A stretch of DNA of 64,000 nt from Polynucleobacter sp. Tro8-14-1 (lineage in GTDB: Bacteria > Pseudomonadota > Gammaproteobacteria > Burkholderiales > Burkholderiaceae): contig NZ_JACVPX010000009.1 of NCBI RefSeq assembly GCF_018881655.1, positions 67,002-131,001 of the forward strand. The letters are read 5' to 3'. Of the stretch, positions 43,191-53,500 are shown piece by piece. Made by a program: the position numbers and the translations under genes. Under the pieces are notes generated by a model that saw nothing but the letters and a program-made list of their open reading frames with translations, did no database searches and was not told where the DNA came from. The stretch's first letter is position 1. Every line of letters starts with the position of its first letter.

Positions 43191-44519
43191 CTACTTGGAG
43201 GGTAAGCAATTTAGATAGAAGCGCTTGATCTCCTGATCGCAACTGACATCTCTGGGCTCAATCGGCCTCTGTAGAGAAATGCCTTCAATCGTTTTACAAC
43301 GGCTTAGGGCAACATAAACTTGTCCTGAGGCAAATGCACCTGACGATAGGTCAACCTTAACTTTATCGAGGGTTTTGCCCTGGCTCTTATGAATCGTTAC
43401 AGCCCAAGCCAGCATGAGCGGTATCTGAACATAAGTGCCGATGATGCTGGGGGATATCTTTCCAGACATCATATCGTGATCGTAACGATAAGACTCCCAT
43501 TGATGACCTGTTACTTCCACTGTATTTGCATAAGGCCCGTTTTGCACCATCACCTTCACCTTATCTGGCAGTAACTCACGCACTACGCCGATCGTTCCAT
43601 TGACCCAGCGCTTAGGGAATCCAGGATCCGTTGCGGTGAACATGACTTTAGCGCCTACCTTAAGGACTAAATTGTTGGGTGAAGGTAAATTGCGTTCGTC
43701 GATATTAAATTTACCCGTTGACTGACCTGCGTAGACCTTACCCTCAACGGTAATTGCGCGCAAGCCAGCACCATTGATTTGATCTGCTCGTGCATTTGTA
43801 GTGGTCAGAGTAATGGTCTGCTCATCTATCTCAGCATCTTTGCGATAGCACTGTGCATTTAGAGTATCAAGAGCCTCATCAATGTCATGATTAATTCGAA
43901 TGCGATTTAATAAGCCTGCGAAGTGCTCATCCTTTTGACGGAAGATCTTGGAGAGCTCTACCATCGTGACGTCTTTGCGATGCAAGGCCATAGCGCAAAA
44001 GAAATAAGGTCCTTCGTAACCACGCTCTGCTAGGACTTGCATATCCGCACTAGAAACTACTGGTGGCAGCTGGAATAAATCGCCTACAAACATCACCTGA
44101 ATGCCACCAAAGGGCTTGCCTTTTTGCGGACCGTTCTCACGAAGAAATAAATCCATTGCGTCCACGACATCAGCACGCACCATCGAGATCTCATCAATGA
44201 TGAGCAAGCGAATATCTTTATAAAGGCGCTTATCGCGCAGCGGCTTGATATCTTCTTCTGGAAAAATGAGTCGTGGAGGCAACCTAAAGAAGGAATGAAT
44301 GGTCACTCCTTTAACCTGGAGCGCGGCAACCCCTGTTGGAGCGACTACTACGACGTTACCCGGTATGGTTTCTCGTAAGTAGCCGATGAGGGTTGTTTTA
44401 CCAGTGCCCGCTTTACCGCTAACGAAGATATAAGGATCGTGACGCTCAATGGCCTCAATTACCGCTTGGTAATCGGGGGTAATTTCAATTTCGGAAGAAT
44501 CTACTGCGGAATTAGTCAT
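43191..44519 (-). CDS. PIF1/RecD-like superfamily 1 DNA helicase
   Basis: 442 residues. Walker A VSGKAGTGKTTLIGYL (about 33-48), Walker B LLIIDEISMV, motif GDLFQLPPV, and the C-terminal SF1 motif VTIHKSQGKTLDKVKVDL, as in Pif1 and Dda-type helicases with a UvrD/RecD C-domain. It unwinds DNA 5'-3' in the known relatives. Stand-alone; not clearly linked to its neighbours. Confidence 0.88.
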   Translation of the reverse strand: MTNSAVDSSEIEITPDYQAVIEAIERHDPYIFVSGKAGTGKTTLIGYLRETIPGNVVVVAPTGVAALQVKGVTIHSFFRLPPRLIFPEEDIKPLRDKRLYKDIRLLIIDEISMVRADVVDAMDLFLRENGPQKGKPFGGIQVMFVGDLFQLPPVVSSADMQVLAERGYEGPYFFCAMALHRKDVTMVELSKIFRQKDEHFAGLLNRIRINHDIDEALDTLNAQCYRKDAEIDEQTITLTTTNARADQINGAGLRAITVEGKVYAGQSTGKFNIDERNLPSPNNLVLKVGAKVMFTATDPGFPKRWVNGTIGVVRELLPDKVKVMVQNGPYANTVEVTGHQWESYRYDHDMMSGKISPSIIGTYVQIPLMLAWAVTIHKSQGKTLDKVKVDLSSGAFASGQVYVALSRCKTIEGISLQRPIEPRDVSCDQEIKRFYLNCLPSK

Positions 44520-44571
44520 TCCCTATTGTTTCATGCAATGAAATAGTGCCAGACAAAATACAGGTCAAGAC

Positions 44572-46125
44572 TCAACTAATATCCTTGAAAACTGATTTAA
44601 GCACCTTCTCGCTGAATACCTGAATGGTATTTCTACCGCTAGATTTAGCCTCATACATCGCCATATCGGCATTGTTCATTAAATCAGACTCATTGGATCC
44701 ATGATCGGGATATAAAGCCACTCCAATGCTTGCGCTTGTACTTACAGGAATACCATCAGCCGTCATCGGCATTATGAGAGAGGATCGAATTTTTTCAGCA
44801 ACCATCAAAGCATTCTTCTCATCACCAACACCCGGCAAGAGCACAATAAATTCATCCCCACCCAGACGAGCCACAGTATCGGAGTCTCGTAAACAGGCTC
44901 GTATTCTTTCGGCAACCTGCATCAAGACTGCATCTCCTACGAGATGGCCGGAGACATCATTAATCGTTTTAAGATTATCTAAATCAATAAAAAGAAGCGC
45001 CAATTTAGTTTGGTTGCGCTTGCAATTGGCCAGGGAATAAGAAAGGCGGTCAGAGAATAAGGTTCTATTCGGCAGTCTGGTGAGGACATCGTGATGCGCA
45101 CGATATTGGTTCTCAGCATTACGCCAATAAGTCCTCAGTAGAAAATAGGTTCCAATAAATAAAATGATGATGCTCAAAATGGTAGCAATTAAGCCACCCA
45201 TTGCATTTTTATACCAGTTGGCTAAATACAAAGTCTCGGGGACTACGGCTCCGACAATGAATGGATATCCAGTAACTTTTCTATAGGAAATCATGCGCTC
45301 GACCGGAGACGTATTTTGCCGAGTAAAGCCGGTCTTGGATGTAAAGATCACACCATTACCGTCTGCTGCAGCGCCTAAAGATTGATCAATCAAGCTATTG
45401 GTATTGACACGACCTATCAGATTTTCAACTAGTGGCCAACGAGTTAATAAGGTCTTGTCCTGGCGATAAAGAGTTATCGCTGCACCATCACCCAAGTTGG
45501 AGCCTAACCTCTCATACAAAGAGGAAAAGACCTCAACAGAGACACCTACCAAAATGATGCCCAGAAACTCATCGTGCGCACCATTGACGCGCCTTGCTAA
45601 ATAAAAAACCCATTTACCGTTCCCTTTATTCTGGACGGGAGTGCTATAAAAGGTCTCGAGATCATTGTGATTTTTCAAATAGACAAAATAATCACGATCT
45701 GCCAGATTAATTTCAGGTGCAGGATAGGAGCGAGAAAAATTAAGCACTTTACCGTTATTAGCCACAAAAGTAGTGACATCTAAAATGGAATTAGATTTTG
45801 CCTTTTCCTCCAGCAGCTCAAACTGATTTTTATTTGATGTGAACTTACGATAGCTTTTTTCATCTTCAATTTTTGCCGCATAAACCAAATCATCAATACT
45901 ATTTAGAACCGTATTTGCTGCAAAAATAATCTGTGAAGTGTGCTCGGCCAATATTAATGTCAAGGTGGCAAGTTGATCTGCACGATCATCTGTTGTGTTA
46001 CGGCGAAGTAAATATCCGGAAATTAGCGCATTGATGACGAAGATGATCGCCAAAATAATGGAAGCGCCCAAAATAAGGCGAGAATTACGTCTAACATTAG
46101 AGCTAGGCTCGAAACTAATCGTCAT
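44572..46125 (-). CDS. Membrane-bound diguanylate cyclase (Cache-GGDEF)
   Basis: 517 residues: one membrane segment (about 20-40), a periplasmic Cache-type sensor (about 45-290, with NGKVLNFSRSYPAPEINLAD), a second membrane segment (about 300-325), then a GGDEF domain. The active-site GGDEF is intact (ARLGGDEFIVLLPG) and an I-site RxxD (RDSD) lies five residues before it, so product inhibition is expected. It makes cyclic di-GMP. It overlaps the HD-GYP gene by 4 nt, so synthesis and breakdown are coupled. Confidence 0.92.
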   Translation of the reverse strand: MTISFEPSSNVRRNSRLILGASIILAIIFVINALISGYLLRRNTTDDRADQLATLTLILAEHTSQIIFAANTVLNSIDDLVYAAKIEDEKSYRKFTSNKNQFELLEEKAKSNSILDVTTFVANNGKVLNFSRSYPAPEINLADRDYFVYLKNHNDLETFYSTPVQNKGNGKWVFYLARRVNGAHDEFLGIILVGVSVEVFSSLYERLGSNLGDGAAITLYRQDKTLLTRWPLVENLIGRVNTNSLIDQSLGAAADGNGVIFTSKTGFTRQNTSPVERMISYRKVTGYPFIVGAVVPETLYLANWYKNAMGGLIATILSIIILFIGTYFLLRTYWRNAENQYRAHHDVLTRLPNRTLFSDRLSYSLANCKRNQTKLALLFIDLDNLKTINDVSGHLVGDAVLMQVAERIRACLRDSDTVARLGGDEFIVLLPGVGDEKNALMVAEKIRSSLIMPMTADGIPVSTSASIGVALYPDHGSNESDLMNNADMAMYEAKSSGRNTIQVFSEKVLKSVFKDIS

Positions 46126-47432
46126 TTCGAGTCTCTATATAACTCAGAGATCCTCAAGAAATTATCTTTTTCCTGAATGAACGCTTCGACAATGTGCGGA
46201 TCAAAGCGAATTCCTTTTAGACGACTAATCTCTAAACAAGCCTCTTCATGGGACCACTTCTTTTTATAAACCCGTTCATTAACCAAAGCATCATAGGTAT
46301 CAGCCAAAGACATCAGCCTGGCTGGCAAGGGAATCTCATCACCCTTTAGCCCCAACGGATAGCCTGAGCCATCCCAATTCTCATGATGGCAACCAGCAAT
46401 CTTAATTGCAGCATCCAAGACATGAGTGTTCTTAGCATCTTTGAGCTTGGCAGCACTGAGAACATCTTTACCCAAATTGGCATGGGTTTTCATGGTCTGC
46501 CACTCATCATCGGTCAGCGACCCCGGCTTTTTTAAGATTTCATCGGGGATTCCGACTTTACCAATATCGTGCAATGGTGCAGCCTTCACGAAGTTCTCTA
46601 TTGCTTTTAGAGTTAACTCGTCTGCATAGACCCCGCTTGACCTCAATCTTTCAGCTAAAGCACGTACATAGTTTTTAGTACGCAGAATATGATTTCCGGT
46701 TTCGTTATCCCTCACCATGGATAGCGCATTTAGGCTATTGAGCATCCCATCCTCAATGGCATGCGAGCTCCTGCGGTATTCATGCCAGAGCTTCTCGAGG
46801 TAATAGTTAGTAATTAATATACAAATCGTGACAATCGACAATATTGCAGCTATACGCATAGCAAAAGCCAGGCCGCCTTCTTGATACAAGGTTCCAGGGT
46901 GAGCTATCTCTTCAAGCGCCAAAAGCGATCGAATGATGCGGGTACCGAGCTGGAAAAACTCAACCCCAAGCAATAATTTAATTTGATAAGCGTTGTCTTT
47001 TTTTAATAGCTGACTTAAAGATACGATCTGCCAAATGCAAAAGATACTGAGTGCAACATTCATTAAATGAATGCGGTCTTGCGTTTCTCCAAAAAAGTCC
47101 AGATAGACGTACATTAAGAAGGCACTTACAAATAGGGCGAGAGTAACCAGCCTAGTTGAATTCCTTAGTGCGCCGTTCCAAACGCTAAACAATAAAGAAA
47201 TGTTGGCGACGCCTGCAATGAGGAAGATATTGGCCAAGGCCAACACCATCTTGCCACCCCATGGGGCAGTTGCATAACCCAACATGGAGGCCGCTAAAAA
47301 GCTCAGGCCTATTGGCCAATAAATCACCCTAAATTGAGCGCGGTCGTCATCCCGATTTGCTAAGAAACGGCCCATCAGACCGACTAGGACGATGAATATG
47401 GCAAAGTAAAATGTTTGGTTTGCTAACTGCAT
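46122..47432 (-). CDS. Membrane HD-GYP phosphodiesterase
   Basis: 436 residues: about seven membrane segments (residues 1-220), then an HD-GYP domain with HDIGKVGIPDEILKKPG, HHENWDGSGYPLGLKGDEI and RLMSLADTYDALVNERVYKK. The HD and GYP motifs are intact, so c-di-GMP breakdown is expected. It is immediately upstream of the GGDEF gene on the same strand and divergent from bcsZ. The signal sensed by the membrane part is unknown. Confidence 0.92.
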   Translation of the reverse strand: MQLANQTFYFAIFIVLVGLMGRFLANRDDDRAQFRVIYWPIGLSFLAASMLGYATAPWGGKMVLALANIFLIAGVANISLLFSVWNGALRNSTRLVTLALFVSAFLMYVYLDFFGETQDRIHLMNVALSIFCIWQIVSLSQLLKKDNAYQIKLLLGVEFFQLGTRIIRSLLALEEIAHPGTLYQEGGLAFAMRIAAILSIVTICILITNYYLEKLWHEYRRSSHAIEDGMLNSLNALSMVRDNETGNHILRTKNYVRALAERLRSSGVYADELTLKAIENFVKAAPLHDIGKVGIPDEILKKPGSLTDDEWQTMKTHANLGKDVLSAAKLKDAKNTHVLDAAIKIAGCHHENWDGSGYPLGLKGDEIPLPARLMSLADTYDALVNERVYKKKWSHEEACLEISRLKGIRFDPHIVEAFIQEKDNFLRISELYRDSK

Positions 47433-47550
47433 GAAATATCTAAATAAAATAGGCCAATTAAATGCCGGTAATACATAATGTACCCTATTAGCAAGTATTA
47501 CAAATCATAATCAATTGCCAGCCTAAAGTTCACCTAAATTCAATCGCTCA

Positions 47551-48564
47551 ATGACTTGGCGCACCCTTCTCCGGTTTTGGCTTTTGAGCATTACTCTTGT
47601 ACTGCACTCCTTAGCACATGCAGTCGGTAGCGAAGACTGGGCTCAATTCAAATCTGCATTTATTGAAAATGGCCGAGTGATCGATGTCGGCCTGAATGGT
47701 ATTAGCCATACCGAGGGTCAAGGGATGGCATTGCTACTTGCAGTACAAAATAATGACCCGGCTGCCTTTGCGCAAATTTGGACTTGGACCCAACGCAATC
47801 TTCAAGTGCGTGATGATAAATTGTTTGCTTGGAGTTGGTCTCCTAAGACGGGCATTAATGATATGAACAATGCCAGCGATGGTGACTTGTTTATTGCCTG
47901 GGCTTTATCGCGTGCATATCGCAAATGGAATGAACCTAGTTATCTGTTTGCAGCCATCCAAGTCAGTCAATCTATTAGAGCAAAGCTTTTACGTAAAACT
48001 AACAAAGGAATTGTTTTACTTCCTGGGGCAAAAGGCTTTGAAAAGCCAGAGGGCCTGAAACTCAATCTCTCCTACTGGGTCTTCCCTGCTATTGCCGATC
48101 TTGCTTTGCTTGACCCGGCACCGGAATGGGAAGAATTAAGGGCAACCGGTTTACAGCTCATTCAAGAAGCCCGCTTTGGTAAATGGCAACTGCCGCCTGA
48201 TTGGTTGCAATTGGAGGGTGAGAGCATCAACCCTGTGGATGGCGATCAATTTGGATACAACGCTGTCCGCATACCTCTATATCTGATCTGGGGTCAGCAA
48301 GCCACTCCCACCACGATTAAGCCCTTTCAAAACTTCTGGAGCTCTTTTGCTGGGAAACCGCTCTTACCAGCTTGGGTAAACGTGAATACCGGTGAAATGG
48401 CAACGTACAATGCATCTGCAGGCTTTTATAGCATTGCAGCTATAACGCTTGCTTATCCGAATGTAGATTCAACCCTATTACCCAGCTTTAATCCATCCCA
48501 AGGCTATTACTCCTCTATGCTTTCTTTATTTACCAACATGGCTTTAGAGGATCTCAAAAAGTAA
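47551..48564 (+). CDS. bcsZ: Endo-1,4-beta-glucanase BcsZ (GH8)
   Basis: 337 residues: signal peptide (about 1-25) and the GH8 fold with the catalytic acid in GISHTEGQGMALLLAV, the substrate region NNASDGDLFIAWAL, and YNAVRIPLYLIWG. It trims nascent cellulose in the periplasm and is needed for normal polymer in known systems. It is 1 bp before bcsG and divergent from the HD-GYP gene. Confidence 0.93.
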   Translation: MTWRTLLRFWLLSITLVLHSLAHAVGSEDWAQFKSAFIENGRVIDVGLNGISHTEGQGMALLLAVQNNDPAAFAQIWTWTQRNLQVRDDKLFAWSWSPKTGINDMNNASDGDLFIAWALSRAYRKWNEPSYLFAAIQVSQSIRAKLLRKTNKGIVLLPGAKGFEKPEGLKLNLSYWVFPAIADLALLDPAPEWEELRATGLQLIQEARFGKWQLPPDWLQLEGESINPVDGDQFGYNAVRIPLYLIWGQQATPTTIKPFQNFWSSFAGKPLLPAWVNVNTGEMATYNASAGFYSIAAITLAYPNVDSTLLPSFNPSQGYYSSMLSLFTNMALEDLKK

Positions 48565-48565
48565 T

Positions 48566-50110
48566 ATGGGAATTTGGAATTTCTATTTCATTATCAAAAT
48601 AATACTGTTCTATACAGGTTATGTTCATTTCCATTTTTTTGTTAATGCCGCTTTTGCACTATTTCTAATTTTTTCCCATGCTAATCCGACTTTGCTTCGA
48701 ATTCGTAAATGGGTAGCGCTACCTATTGGTATTGTTATTCTGTATTTTGATAGTCCGCTGCCACCTCTGCGCAATATCATTCCTAAAATTAGCCAGTTAC
48801 TCGATTTTAGTTATCAGTATTACCTTGAACTTTTAACCCGAATTTTTGATTGGCGAGTAATTGCCATCTTGCTGGGGCTCTATATTGTTTACTTCCTTCT
48901 TTCTAAGAAGATCAGAATGACCACCATTGCGTCATTAGCAATCATGAGCACCCTGCTTCCATTGGGGGCGACTATGCCTTCCTTAGCCTACGATGCTGAT
49001 GGTCAAGTCATTGGCCTGCCCAGCGATACAGCGCTCACTGAATCGCTTGATGGCTTCTTTATTGAAGAAGCATCTCGCACCGCCTTCAACCGCTCACAAA
49101 AGGCCAGTGGTGCTCCGTTTGATGTCCTAGTCATAAATGTCTGCTCCCTGGCTTGGGACGACCTTAAATACATCAAAGAAGATAACAATCCGCTGTTCCA
49201 GCGCTTCCACTATTTGTTTACCAACTTTAATTCGGCTTCTTCTTATAGCGGGCCATCGATTATTCGCCTATTGCGTGGAAGTCGTGGACAACAGGACCAA
49301 CGCGATTTATACAAGCCTGCCGTTGAAGATTCCCTGTTATTTAACAATCTCAATAAAACAGGCTTCCAAGTTCAGTTGGCCTTGAATCATGATGGTAAAT
49401 ACGGCGACCTCCTGAAGGAAATCCGCAACGAGGGGGGCATGTCTGCTCCGCTGTTCGACAACACGCAAGCTACCCCTTATTTAAGAGGTTTTGATGGCTC
49501 GCAGATTTATGATGACTACTCCGTGCTATCCAATTGGTGGGACGCCCGCATGAAGTCCCCTAATGAACGGGTCGCCCTTTTCTACAATACGATCTCGTTG
49601 CATGATGGTAATCGTGCGCTGGATGGTGGCAAGCTAGAAAACAGCGTCGAAACCTACTCTCGCAGAGCGAGTAAATTATTGAGTGATATTGATCGCTTTT
49701 ATGCCAAGGTCAATAGCTCTGGCCGACAAGTGGTAATTGTGTTCATCCCTGAGCATGGTGCAGCAATTCGCAGAAATAAAAATGAGATCGTGGGTATGCG
49801 TGAAATCCCAAGCCCTAACGTGACCAATGTTCCTGTGGGAATCATGTTTACTGGTAAAGCGGATAGCCCGGTCAAGACAAATATCATCGAACAGCCGACT
49901 AGCTACCTGGCAGCTTCCGACTTAATCTCCAAGTTTGTGGGCAAAGCACCTTTTGGTGCCAATAGTCCAAGCGCAGAGATCTATCTAAAGAATCTACCGA
50001 GTACACGCTTTGTGGCTGAGAATGAAGATTCAGTGATTATGAAGTTTGGAGCCTCGTACTACTTCCGCTCCAACGATATCAACTGGAATTTATTCGAAAC
50101 CAATAACTAA
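48566..50110 (+). CDS. bcsG: Cellulose phosphoethanolamine transferase BcsG-like
   Basis: 514 residues: N-terminal membrane segments (to about 135), then the alkaline-phosphatase-fold catalytic domain. The zinc and nucleophile residues known from E. coli BcsG have counterparts: Cys in LVINVCSLAWDDL, Ser in SASSYSGPSIIRLLRG, Glu-His in VFIPEHGAA. It would decorate cellulose with phosphoethanolamine. Position after bcsZ supports this. It ends 4 nt inside the convergent TPR gene. The E. coli partner BcsF is not evident. Confidence 0.88.
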   Translation: MGIWNFYFIIKIILFYTGYVHFHFFVNAAFALFLIFSHANPTLLRIRKWVALPIGIVILYFDSPLPPLRNIIPKISQLLDFSYQYYLELLTRIFDWRVIAILLGLYIVYFLLSKKIRMTTIASLAIMSTLLPLGATMPSLAYDADGQVIGLPSDTALTESLDGFFIEEASRTAFNRSQKASGAPFDVLVINVCSLAWDDLKYIKEDNNPLFQRFHYLFTNFNSASSYSGPSIIRLLRGSRGQQDQRDLYKPAVEDSLLFNNLNKTGFQVQLALNHDGKYGDLLKEIRNEGGMSAPLFDNTQATPYLRGFDGSQIYDDYSVLSNWWDARMKSPNERVALFYNTISLHDGNRALDGGKLENSVETYSRRASKLLSDIDRFYAKVNSSGRQVVIVFIPEHGAAIRRNKNEIVGMREIPSPNVTNVPVGIMFTGKADSPVKTNIIEQPTSYLAASDLISKFVGKAPFGANSPSAEIYLKNLPSTRFVAENEDSVIMKFGASYYFRSNDINWNLFETNN

Positions 50111-50493
50111 GGCTTCGGCTTAGCTGTAGACTCCGGCCATAGCGCAGGAATATCTATCACTTTATCAGTGCTGACTGAATTACCAAGTGCATCTAAATAA
50201 ACAACCTCTCCATTGATCTCAATTGGATTCTTTTCTTGAGCAATCTTTCGAACTACTTCTAAGTTAGCCTTAATGTCAGGGCTATGTGGATTTAAGCGAT
50301 ATGCCCTCTCCAGCAGGATGACTGCAGTAGAGATATCTTGCTCCTTCAACGCATACAGTGCACGTTCATTGAGTTCTCCGGGAAGATAGGGATCAAACAC
50401 AGGGGGACCACTCAAGGGCTGAGCGCTCAGCATTGAGGATGCGACCATACCTATCACCAGAAACAAGATAGAGGATGAGATAGATTTGTTCAT
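50107..50493 (-). CDS. Small exported TPR-like protein of the bcs locus
   Basis: 128 residues with a signal peptide (about 1-25) and one TPR-like pair (ELNERALYALKEQDISTAVI, LLERAYRLNPHSPDIKANLE), then a short strand-rich tail. It is 13 bp after bcsC, the large TPR protein, on the same strand. It probably assists the periplasmic scaffold. No named family is recognised. Confidence 0.7.
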   Translation of the reverse strand: MNKSISSSILFLVIGMVASSMLSAQPLSGPPVFDPYLPGELNERALYALKEQDISTAVILLERAYRLNPHSPDIKANLEVVRKIAQEKNPIEINGEVVYLDALGNSVSTDKVIDIPALWPESTAKPKP

Positions 50494-50506
50494 TATCTAA
50501 AATTCA

Positions 50507-53500
50507 TTAAAAGCGGGACGTCGGGATTACCGGCTGCGTTTGCAAAGGTACAGGGTTTGGCGCAGTACCATCAAGCGCAATCCGGACGTACAGCACAAAA
50601 CTATTTGGAGCATAGTAAGGCGAACGCTCTAACTTTAAGCGATTACCAACAAAGACTGATGGGGTGACTTGATATTCCCAAGCTGCCAAAAATGAATATG
50701 CTGAACCAGGGCCCGCACTTGAAGAATAGTAAGGATTACCAGCGGCAGCTTGATAAGCCGCATTAGTAGGATAATACGGCGCTGCATCTGTTCGTGACCA
50801 ATTGCTCGAGACGGATCCACCAACAATATAAGAGAAGCGCGTGAAACGCTGCGAATAATTTAATGGGAGGGTGACGGAGCGATAGCTTTGCGGGCTATAG
50901 TAACCGCCCTGTCCATAAGTAAACTCGCCAGCATTTTGTTTAAAGCCCCACAACATACCTGTCAGACCACTAGCGAGTTGACGATCGGTCTCATTAATGA
51001 TTCTCCAATTAAGACCAGCCATAAATTGATTATCACTATTGCTCTGAACGTTAGTACCAGTAAGGCTACGTGCTCTGTAGTATGTCCAACCACCTAAAGT
51101 ACCACCCTGATCTAGGCTCAAGCCAACCGTTCCACCAGTCGCAACCATACCGCCCCAGACGGAACCAGTCACGGGATCACGAGTACCCGCATAAGAAAGC
51201 AAAGTACTGGTCATGGGACGGCGCGCCAATTCCAATGAGATTCCAACAGGGCCCGCATCCAGCTTCTGCTTTACTCCACCAATCCAGTTTTGGGTGAGAA
51301 AGCCTAATGGGGTTGTACCAATATCTGCCTTAAAGTTTTGCTTCTCATAGCCAATATTGAGAGCGGTGCCTGATGCAGATTGATTTGAGTAACCAGTTGG
51401 ACATTTTCCGGGGCCAGTTCCACCACCGCAAACGGTAGCCATAGTGCCAAAAGTACTTACTTGATACGAGTTACCAGCATCAATGGTGCCGGCATTAATG
51501 TTGACCTGGTCTGCGCGGAAGGTCATTCTCTCATCTGCGCGCATTGGCATCTTCCACTCAAGTGGAATCTCCGTTGCACGGTAATAAGACTGTCCTGGGG
51601 TGCCATTGAGAGATAAATAGTCGACAGCTGAATCAAGCCAATTAGTGCGCATGTCAATCATGTCGGCTATCTGTTTATATTGGTATGAGCTTCCTGATGC
51701 GACAGCTGAAGGCTCCAGGATTGGTGGTTCAATCTGGTATACAGAAACCCCCGAAACGCTAGCGACTGGCTTGAGTGTGGAAATACTATTGTAGCTAGAG
51801 AGCGGCACTGGGGATTGGATAAGCGCCCGTTGCTCAATATCGATCGCCTTATCCAGATACCCTTCTCTTCTTTGGATCTGACTATCCAAATACATCATCT
51901 TGTAATTATTGGGCTTTGCAGAAATCAGCGGTTGAAGCTTTTCTTTAGCAACCTGAATATCGCCAGACCGAATGAATTGACCAATCGCCCTAAGCTCTGC
52001 TGCCTCTTGAAGATCAGCATAATCCTGCTTTTGACCAGGACTTAACTTTTGACTTGAGACCAGAGCCATCTCCTTTTGGAATGCCTCCGGCTGATCGTTA
52101 TTTAGAAGAAAGTTTGCATAACGCAAATGCCATTCAACTGAAAGATTTGGAGTGCTCTGCTCAATTTTCTGAAAAAGAGCGTTGGCTTGCTCCACTTTTC
52201 CGATTTTGCCCCACATCAACGCAACCAAGGAAGAAAGGTCGGGGTCATTGGATACCTCATCCTCAAGTACGCTTAGCTGGGCGATAGCCTTGTCATGACT
52301 TCCCTGGGCATTGAGTCTATTTATCTGAGTTAGTCGTAAATCAACCCAAACACCTCTTTGGAAGCGCGTAATTTTAGGAGTACGTTCAGATGCTGGAATA
52401 CGCTCCAAGATTTTGAGTGCTGGTTGATTTTGATCTAGGCCAGATAAGTACAAAGCATAGGCATACAAACATTCAATACTATTAGGGTGCGTTTTTAAAA
52501 AGGCATCAAATATTGCAATGCCCTCATTAGGGCGGTGCAGCTTTGCATATAAGCGCGCCAAATCTAAGCGCAGCCAAATCTCATCCTTGTCTAACGCTAT
52601 TGCCTGCTTCAAAAGAACAATGGCTTTTTGGATGTCGCCCGCTTCGAGCGCTTGGCGAATATCAAAATCGAGTCGTATCTGAGTCAATTTCAGCTTATCG
52701 CTTGGTGATACCTGGGCTTTGGCAAGCTGCTGCAATACCGGACCTAGCTCATCATCACGCTGTAAGCGATTGAGAACATTGGCATACGTTAAGCGAAGAG
52801 ATATTGCATCAGAAGAGGGTTTAGCCAGCGCACTGCGCATCAGGCTTAAAGCTTCCTCAGTTTTATCTGCACTTAATAAGAATAGGACATTCGCATTAGT
52901 CATCTCGGGATCATTGGGGGCAAGTCGCAAGCCCTCTTTCATTACAACCAAACCTTTATCGACCGAGCCCAGACCCTCATAAACTCCAGCCAGCTGAAAG
53001 CGCAACCAAGGATTGAGTGGATCAAGCTTTAGCGCGCTCTGAAGATAGGGGATAGCGGCCTCACCCTGCCCTTTATTTATTAAATCATCTGCCTGTGAAC
53101 TCAAAATCTTGATACGCAAATAATCATATCCCTTACCAGCAGGGCTATTTGCAGGCGCCTGCGCATTAATTAATGCCAGAGCATCATCTCGCCTACCAGT
53201 ATTAATTAATAGCTGAACTAATCCCCGTAATGCAATCCCGTTATCAGATTTAATGGCTAAGGCTTCTCGGAATTGCTTTTCAGCTTCTTTGTTATTTCCA
53301 CGCTCAGCTTCAATAGTGCCCAATACAGCAATCCCTTCTGCACCCTGCGGCTCCAGCTGAATAGCGGCGCGGATTTTCTCCATCGCCAAGGAGTAATTCT
53401 TCTTATCCCGGGCATCTTCAGCCTGATGAATTTGACCCCAGTACTGACTGGTGGATATCAGACTCTTCCACTTGCCGCTGTTTTCAGGATTGAGTGCTAA